In this document: positions 23,234 to 28,109 of the stretch, piece after piece
How positions within the stretch are numbered: position 1 is the first letter of the stretch
Layout of the letters: every line of letters begins with the position of its first letter
NCBI GenBank assembly: GCA_041572275.1
Contig: JBFFSQ010000016.1
Coordinates: 1-28,109, forward strand
DNA from: JBFFSQ01 sp041572275
GTDB lineage: Bacteria; Pseudomonadota; Gammaproteobacteria; SZUA-229
DNA length: 28,109 bases
Direction of reading: 5' to 3'
Program-made: the position numbers and the translations under genes
The notes under the pieces: generated by a model
Told to the model about the DNA's origin: nothing
Seen by the model: the letters and a program-made list of their open reading frames with translations, nothing else
Databases searched by the model: none

Positions 23234-24910
23234 CTAATTGAAATATTCTTCACGTTGATAATCACCTGTCTTGAAGTTACTCACCAGTGACACCAGGCCG
23301 GTAGATAACTGATTAAGCTCATCCGTAGATGTCGAGGTAACCCGAGCACTTTCCACCGTCTGATTAGCCACCTGATTTATATTGGTGACATTCTGAGCGA
23401 TTTCTTCTGTGACCTGGCTTTGTTGTTCGGCAGCTGTCGCAATTTGTCGATTCATATCAGAAATATTTGAAATCGCCTGGGCAATAGCATCCAGTGATAT
23501 ACCGGCTTCCGCCGCCTGACTAACTCCCTTACTGGCACGGCTCTTACATTGGTCCATCACCTGCACGGCATCATTCGCACTTTTCTGCAGACGCTCGATG
23601 GTATCCTGAATTTCCTGTGTCGATTGTTGGGTTCGTCCTGCCAGCACTCGTACCTCATCAGCCACCACAGCAAAACCCCGCCCCTGTTCTCCGGCACGTG
23701 CAGCCTCAATAGCAGCATTAAGGGCTAGTAGATTGGTTTGTTCTGCGATACCACGGATGACATCAAGGACACTGCCAATTTCCTCGCTATAATGTTCAAG
23801 AGCCTGGGTTACCTCAGCCGCATTTTCGATATCTACCGCCAGTGCATTCATCAACTCAATTGTTTCACTGACAACTTTACGACCGCTACGTGCATCTATA
23901 TCTGCCTGCTCAGCCGAATGAGCAGCTTGCGTTGAATTATTAACTACTTCACGAGCTGATGCAGACATTTCAACAATGGCATTGGCCAACTGACTGGTTT
24001 CAGCCTGCTGCTGGATTGCACCACTGGAAGTAACTTCTGTCATACTGAACATCTGACCAGCAGTTCCACCTAACTGAGTGGTTGCATGACCGATCTCATT
24101 GATCATTTTCTTAAGGTTTGTAACCATGGTGTTCATCGCCGTTAACAATTGTCCGGTCTCATCCTTCGATTTCACCTTGATCTCAGCACTTAAATCACCT
24201 TCTGCAATTTTATTTGCCACTTCGATTGCATGATGCAGTGGACGAGTCACCAGGTTCGCAATAATAGCGATAACCATTACTGTCAACAAAATTACCAACC
24301 CTGTTAATACAATTTGACTAACTATCAATGAGCTCAGAGATTCATCTTTGGCATTTTTCATCTCTAAAAGATTGTTTTGCGCATTTTCCCTGGCCTGTAC
24401 AATCTGTTGTTGCATGCGGTGATGGTTATAACCCAGTATTACCTTACCCAATTCAACACCGTCAGAAACAATGGGCGTTTCCAGCCAACCATCTTCTGCT
24501 ACTGCCTGCCTGTCACCATAGCTGGCCAGGGTATTGCCCTGAGTGTTCATTATAGAGACATAGGAGATGTCCGGATCTTCAGTTGCAACCTGGGTATAAT
24601 TTAATAATCCGGTGAAATCAAACTCGGCTATGGCAGCAGGCGTAATCTGTGCCAGCAATCTGGATAACTGGCTTGCTTTAATAATTTCAGAATCACTGTT
24701 AGCCTCAATTTGAGTCTCTGTCATATCATCAACCACTCGATGTGAAGCATCTAGTAATGTATCGAGTGATTGTTTCTGTAAACTCAAAGTGATAACTGAT
24801 GCCAGGCTCAACATAATAATCAATGTTAAAGCCGTGACCAGTCCAAACTTAAACGCAAGCCCCGGCTGACCGGTTTTAATTCGAGAACTAATTGTATTGA
24901 TTAGCGACAT
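23234..24910 (-). CDS. Methyl-accepting chemotaxis protein
   Basis: A 558-residue transmembrane chemoreceptor. TM1 ~19-44, a periplasmic sensor of ~160 residues (45-202), TM2 ~203-226, HAMP ~227-278 (TRPLHHAIEVANKIAEGDLSAEI), and a signalling domain whose hairpin tip includes EQTNLLALNAAIEAARAGEQ and GRGFAVVADEVR. The tip contacts CheA and CheW. There is no C-terminal NWETF-like pentapeptide for CheR/CheB docking. The gene overlaps the upstream PhnD-like binding protein by 10 bp and has a strong GGGAGGTGAGGG site, so the receptor probably reads the liganded binding protein as well as, or instead of, a free ligand. Confidence 0.96.
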   Translation of the reverse strand: MSLINTISSRIKTGQPGLAFKFGLVTALTLIIMLSLASVITLSLQKQSLDTLLDASHRVVDDMTETQIEANSDSEIIKASQLSRLLAQITPAAIAEFDFTGLLNYTQVATEDPDISYVSIMNTQGNTLASYGDRQAVAEDGWLETPIVSDGVELGKVILGYNHHRMQQQIVQARENAQNNLLEMKNAKDESLSSLIVSQIVLTGLVILLTVMVIAIIANLVTRPLHHAIEVANKIAEGDLSAEIKVKSKDETGQLLTAMNTMVTNLKKMINEIGHATTQLGGTAGQMFSMTEVTSSGAIQQQAETSQLANAIVEMSASAREVVNNSTQAAHSAEQADIDARSGRKVVSETIELMNALAVDIENAAEVTQALEHYSEEIGSVLDVIRGIAEQTNLLALNAAIEAARAGEQGRGFAVVADEVRVLAGRTQQSTQEIQDTIERLQKSANDAVQVMDQCKSRASKGVSQAAEAGISLDAIAQAISNISDMNRQIATAAEQQSQVTEEIAQNVTNINQVANQTVESARVTSTSTDELNQLSTGLVSLVSNFKTGDYQREEYFN

Positions 24911-25803
24911 CCCTCACCTCCCTTCTGATCAAAAGGAGCGATTTTCAAAGTCTTTAACGCCGTAACCATTCCATCTAATGGGACCGGTTTAACAAAACCT
25001 CTAATCTTAGCTTGCTTAGCTGCATCATGATCAGGCGTTAGCGCAAGAGCTGCTGCGCCAAGCTGGCGCACAGTGGATAATTCAGTGTCCTTAAGCGCAG
25101 CAAGATACCATTCCGGGTAATGATCAGTCGTGTGCATCTGCTTGATTTCATCTGAGCCATGCTGATCCACAATATCAAACTCATCGAGTTTTATTTTACC
25201 CTCCTTGGCCATTGCTTCGAGAATGCCGGTCCGTACAAAGGCAGCATCGATAACACCGGCTTTCACCGCCAGCACCAGGTCATCCTGTTTCTTCCCTGCA
25301 CGCATAGACGCGAAATCCTCATGCGGATTGATTCCTCGCTGATGTAAATGATATGTCTGAAAGGTATAGGCACCTGCAGCTGCCTTAAACTTCAACGACA
25401 TGACTTTTCGATTTATCAGATCCTGAGCAGTTGTAATACCGCTGCCTTTTTTAGAAACGATAACGCCTGCAAATACAGCGCCCGAAAACTTGTTTAAAGT
25501 CGCCAATATTTTCGCGCTGTGTAATTCAACGGCTTTAACAGTTTGCACCGGATTGGTCAGGATAAAATCCAGTTCGCCTGACTGAACAGCTGCCAGGGTA
25601 TCAGCAGGTGGCAGAGGTATGATATTGATCGTTTGTTGTAGCTGCTCGTGTAAATACTGAGAAAATCCATCCCAGCGTTTCATGGCTTTCAGCTTGCCTC
25701 GCGGCGCCAGCACACCAATATTAACATCAGCATAACTCACAAAAGGTACCGACAAAATACTAAGACCCAGCAAACAACCTAACCACACATTTTTTCTTAA
25801 CAT
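24901..25803 (-). CDS. PhnD-like periplasmic binding protein paired with a chemoreceptor
   Basis: A 300-residue secreted protein of the phosphate/phosphite/phosphonate-binding (PhnD-like, type 2 periplasmic fold) family. Residues 1-25 are a signal peptide ending FVSYA. Then come NIGVLAPRGKLKAMKRWDGFSQYL, a GELDFILTNPVQ-type ligand loop, SLKFKAAAGAYTFQTYHL and VKAGVIDAAFVRTGILE, all positioned as in PhnD-like proteins. ATG 25803 gives the clean signal peptide; 25833 would add ten residues. There is no permease or ATPase gene beside it. With the MCP overlapping its 3' end, it is likely a sensory rather than transport subunit. The ligand is unknown. Confidence 0.92.
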   Translation of the reverse strand: MLRKNVWLGCLLGLSILSVPFVSYADVNIGVLAPRGKLKAMKRWDGFSQYLHEQLQQTINIIPLPPADTLAAVQSGELDFILTNPVQTVKAVELHSAKILATLNKFSGAVFAGVIVSKKGSGITTAQDLINRKVMSLKFKAAAGAYTFQTYHLHQRGINPHEDFASMRAGKKQDDLVLAVKAGVIDAAFVRTGILEAMAKEGKIKLDEFDIVDQHGSDEIKQMHTTDHYPEWYLAALKDTELSTVRQLGAAALALTPDHDAAKQAKIRGFVKPVPLDGMVTALKTLKIAPFDQKGGEGCR

Positions 25804-25990
25804 CAACCTTAAACCTTCCCTATTGGTGTACATCTACCTAAAACAATCATGATCAATATGACTCAAAAAACTAAATCTACCCCCTATAAATAGACCATAT
25901 TCTTTCTTACTGTGACTACTCAGCAACAAACAGGAAAAATTCCCATATCGTGAAGACAGTCAACTGCAGTGGCACAGAATATCAGGGCAT

Positions 25991-26021
25991 AAAAAAGCCC
26001 CAAACACCAGGTGTTTAGGGC
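25991..26021 (-). terminator. Intrinsic terminator downstream of the hemerythrin gene
   Basis: On the minus strand a GC-rich stem (GCCC...AAACACC pairing with GGTGTTT...GGGC, one mismatch; 25997-26021) is followed by six T (25996-25991). It separates the hemerythrin gene from the binding protein/MCP operon. Confidence 0.8.
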
Positions 26022-26101
26022 CCCAACTATACGTATTGAATTAATGCAGGCTGTTATCCAGGCTCGTTCAGATCAACGCCATTACAAGTATTAAGCAACT
26101 A

Positions 26102-26554
26102 CTAGCCAAAGAATCTGGATATTGCGCTTTTTAACCAACCTTCATCTTTTTCAAGCTTCTGCATATTCTTCTTAACGATATCCTTGTAGTCACCATCTTC
26201 AAGTTTAATATGATTGACCAGCCATTTTTGCAGCATTACGATAAGATCGCCAGCCACGTCCTCACCTGCTTTATATCGCTCGACATAGGTGCTCACACGC
26301 TCAGTAAACAGTTTATGGATTTTCTGGTGTGGAATCAGGAATGGGTAACCTGCCTGCTCCATTAAACTTTCTTCAAAAGCAAAATGTGACAGTGTGTAAT
26401 CTACCAGCTCATCGATAACATTACCGACCTTTGCACGATCACCGGATTCCTGAGCATCGTATAAATCATTGATATACTGAACAATACGTTTATGTTGCGA
26501 ATCAATGACATTAATATCTGTATCGAGGACAGATGACCATTTTAAATGTGCCAT
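26102..26554 (-). CDS. Bacteriohemerythrin (non-haem diiron O2-binding protein)
   Basis: A 150-residue four-helix-bundle protein with the complete diiron ligand set: H21 (DSQHKRIV), H57 and E61 (SHFAFEE), H76 and H80 (PHQKIH), H115 and D120 (NHIKLEDGDY). Numbering is approximate. Such proteins bind O2 reversibly for storage, delivery or sensing. It is a stand-alone protein with its own promoter and terminator. Its neighbour is a chemotaxis operon, but the terminator argues against co-transcription. Confidence 0.95.
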   Translation of the reverse strand: MAHLKWSSVLDTDINVIDSQHKRIVQYINDLYDAQESGDRAKVGNVIDELVDYTLSHFAFEESLMEQAGYPFLIPHQKIHKLFTERVSTYVERYKAGEDVAGDLIVMLQKWLVNHIKLEDGDYKDIVKKNMQKLEKDEGWLKSAISRFFG

Positions 26555-26597
26555 TACCGGACTCCAGTTACATCGGCTAATTAATTAATTTCATAAT

Positions 26598-26626
26598 TAT
26601 ATAGAGCAATATGGTACATATTCCAA
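26598..26626 (-). promoter_or_regulatory. sigma70 promoter of the hemerythrin gene
   Basis: TTGGAA (26626-26621), 17 bp, TATATA (26603-26598) on the minus strand, 43 bp before the ATG. TATAAT is also readable 2 bp further in. Confidence 0.55.
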
Positions 26627-26706
26627 TAAATAAGCACACGCAGCTTGACCCGTATCAACAAAGTGACCGGCTCTGGAATAGGTACTTCAATTCACACGAT
26701 GATCAG

Positions 26707-26928
26707 TCACCCAATACGATTCAGTCCGGCTATTTTATTCTGGCGATCAAAAATAATTTCAAAATGACCATGAACACCATCGCGGAGTAAAAATTTCTGA
26801 ATACTATTAGCAGGAAATTTTAAGGTGCGACCATCATCAGTTGTTACCACCACTGATCGTGCCGAACCTTTGTAATAATGCTCGAACAATTCATAAGAAA
26901 TGTTCAACCTAAACGTCATCTTTTGCAT
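26707..26928 (-). CDS. DUF2835 family protein
   Basis: A 73-residue protein with the family pattern FRLNISYELFEHYYKG, ARSVVVTTDDGRTLKFPA and GVHGHFEIIFD. Function unknown; it is a small gammaproteobacterial family. ATG 26928 is chosen because similarity starts right after it (MQKMTFRLNIS); ATG 26919 is equally possible, and 26967 would put the start inside the yajQ terminator. It may be expressed by read-through from yajQ. Confidence 0.82.
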   Translation of the reverse strand: MQKMTFRLNISYELFEHYYKGSARSVVVTTDDGRTLKFPANSIQKFLLRDGVHGHFEIIFDRQNKIAGLNRIG

Positions 26929-26960
26929 TAAAAAATCACATCCAGTCTTAGCGCAAGTAG

Positions 26961-26998
26961 AAAACAAAAAGAAAACGACTCAAATTAATGGGTGAGTC
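26961..26998 (-). terminator. Terminator overlapping the yajQ stop codon
   Basis: On the minus strand GACTCA (26998-26993) pairs with TGAGTC (26982-26977), then GTTTTCTTTTTGTTTTC. A 6 bp stem with a T-rich tail is modest, so partial read-through to the DUF2835 gene is likely. Confidence 0.6.
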
Positions 26999-27483
26999 TA
27001 ATCCCTGAAATTGGTGAACTGCAAAGGAATATCGATTTTCTCAGAAGCCTTTAAAAGTGCCATCACGTTTTGAAGATCATCCCTTTTCTTACCGGTGACC
27101 CGGATCTGTTCACCTTGTACTGCAGCCTGCACTTTGAGTTTACTGTCCTTGATGATTTTCACCATCTTTCTTGCCAGATCCTTGTCGATACCTTCCTGCA
27201 CTACAATCGTCTGATAGGCTCGCCGACCACGTTCTTCAATTTTGCCTTTATCCAGACAGCGAGTATCGATACCGCGTTTACTCAATTTGTTATAGATAAT
27301 ATCTTCCATCTGCTGAATCTGAAATTCACTATCGGCTTCCACATTTAATGCCTTATCTGAAATTTCCACTTTGGCATTTGAGCCTTTAAAGTCAAAACGT
27401 GTCCCCACTTCACGATTCACCTGATCAATTGCATTAGAGAGTTCGTGTGCATCGAGTTCTGAAACCACATCAAATGAAGGCAT
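26998..27483 (-). CDS. yajQ: YajQ-family nucleotide-binding protein
   Basis: A 161-residue protein matching YajQ throughout: MPSFDVVSELDAHELSNAID, RFDFKGS, EDIIYNKLSKRGID, KIEERGRRAYQTIVVQEGID, KLVKIIKDS-like KMVKIIKDSKLKVQAAVQGE and QIRVTGKKRDDLQ. Some members bind c-di-GMP and act as effectors with transcription factors; whether this one does is unproven. AGGAG lies 7 bp before ATG 27483. Divergent from the DUF423 gene. Confidence 0.97.
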   Translation of the reverse strand: MPSFDVVSELDAHELSNAIDQVNREVGTRFDFKGSNAKVEISDKALNVEADSEFQIQQMEDIIYNKLSKRGIDTRCLDKGKIEERGRRAYQTIVVQEGIDKDLARKMVKIIKDSKLKVQAAVQGEQIRVTGKKRDDLQNVMALLKASEKIDIPLQFTNFRD

Positions 27484-27543
27484 GTATTTCTCCTGAATTT
27501 GGTACTATGACGTGAAGCATAAACAATTGGTGATTGATCTACA

Positions 27544-27909
27544 ATGTCGCGAACCTTTATCCTCCTGGGTAGCCTTAATGCATTCCTGGCAGTCGCTCTG
27601 GGTGCTTTTGGCGCCCATGGCCTGAAGCAGATTCTAACAGAGACCGGGCTACAAACCTGGCAAACCGGTGTCCACTACCATATTGTCCACGCCCTGGGGT
27701 TGTTAGCGATCGCAGCTATCCAGCCCCATATTCCAGCAGCCCGCCACGCTGGCTGGCTCATGTTGATTGGTATTGTACTGTTCTCTGGTAGTCTCTACGC
27801 ACTCAGCCTCAGTGGCATTCGCATGCTGGGTATAATCACGCCCCTGGGTGGTGTCGCATTCCTGCTCGGCTGGCTGTGGCTGGCCATTGCTGCCTATAAA
27901 CAGGATTAG
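27544..27909 (+). CDS. DUF423 family membrane protein (YgdD-like)
   Basis: A 121-residue inner-membrane protein with four predicted helices (~3-23, ~44-62, ~68-90, ~94-117). Family hallmarks are ALGAFGAHGL near the N-terminus, WQTGVHYHIVHALGLL and a GGVAFLLGWLWLA C-terminal helix. Function unknown. Its stop overlaps the stop of the convergent methyltransferase gene by a few bases. Confidence 0.94.
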   Translation: MSRTFILLGSLNAFLAVALGAFGAHGLKQILTETGLQTWQTGVHYHIVHALGLLAIAAIQPHIPAARHAGWLMLIGIVLFSGSLYALSLSGIRMLGIITPLGGVAFLLGWLWLAIAAYKQD

Positions 27910-28109
27910 GATGACGACTTATTTTTCTTGCGGCCCTGGGCCAGGGATAACATGCCGCGCATAATCTGTACTTCACGCGTGCTGGGGCGTGCACGACCAA
28001 ACAGACAGCGAATACGCCGCATCACATGTTCTGGATTACGCTTACCAAAGAAATCCAGCTGAGTCAGGGTATCAAGGAAATGACCGTACATGTTCTCCAG
28101 CTGATCCGA
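27906..28109 (-). CDS. trmJ: TrmJ-type tRNA 2'-O-methyltransferase, C-terminal end only
   Basis: The frame enters from the right edge and ends at TAA 27908-27906. The 67 visible residues form the C-terminal helical domain of TrmJ: QLENMYGHFLDTLTQLDF, NPEHVMRRIRCLFGRARPS and REVQIMRGMLSLAQG. TrmJ methylates the ribose at position 32 of tRNAs. The SPOUT catalytic domain is outside the window. A Lys/Ser tail (GRKKNKSSS) ends the protein. Confidence 0.88.
   Translation of the reverse strand, partial: SDQLENMYGHFLDTLTQLDFFGKRNPEHVMRRIRCLFGRARPSTREVQIMRGMLSLAQGRKKNKSSS

Overview
The window looks like a chromosomal segment of a non-enteric gammaproteobacterium of moderate GC content. The lineage call rests on gammaproteobacterial-type rsmJ, tatD, the long E. 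coli-style ycaO, yajQ and a DUF2835 gene. The genus cannot be read from the sequence. I see no rRNA, tRNA, CRISPR array, insertion sequence, phage gene or attachment site. Gene spacing is tight and the content reads as core plus lineage-specific chromosome.

Layout. Positions 1-1122 (-) hold the N-terminal part of an Atm1-type ABC exporter. Positions 1232-6124 (+) hold an RND efflux pair (lipoprotein adaptor and permease) followed 5 bp later by a phosphopantetheinyl transferase. A 380 bp gap precedes a lipoprotein of tandem fibronectin type III domains (6504-8123, +). Positions 12231-8210 (-) hold a bufferin-type copper RiPP operon. In transcription order it encodes a Cys-rich EGKCGG-repeat precursor, a DUF692 modification enzyme, a DUF2063 partner, a DoxX membrane protein, an ECF sigma factor, a 57-residue zinc-site anti-sigma and an unrecognised 141-residue membrane protein. 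A candidate ECF-type promoter, a hairpin at the very 5' end of the transcript and a second stem behind the precursor gene suggest that precursor mRNA is made in excess and under control of the operon's own sigma factor.

Next come a divergent AhpD-like gene and TetR regulator whose shared promoter carries two near-perfect palindromes (12427-13681). A signalling block on the minus strand (19528-13705) follows: HD-GYP protein, GGDEF-EAL protein, membrane CHASE2-like Ser/Thr kinase, and PP2C phosphatase. Both c-di-GMP proteins carry substitutions in signature motifs (FD for HD, GNSEF for GGDEF). TatD and YcaO overlap on the minus strand, with rsmJ starting divergently 27 bp away. Positions 25803-23234 (-) pair a PhnD-like periplasmic binding protein with a methyl-accepting chemotaxis protein by a 10 bp gene overlap. 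The right end holds a bacteriohemerythrin, a DUF2835 protein, the nucleotide-binding protein YajQ, a DUF423 membrane protein, and the C-terminal end of TrmJ.

The most interesting unit is the bufferin operon: it is self-contained (precursor, maturation, membrane partner, own sigma/anti-sigma) and ends with a protein I cannot assign. Functional statements are inference from family knowledge and motifs; nothing here was tested by a database search.
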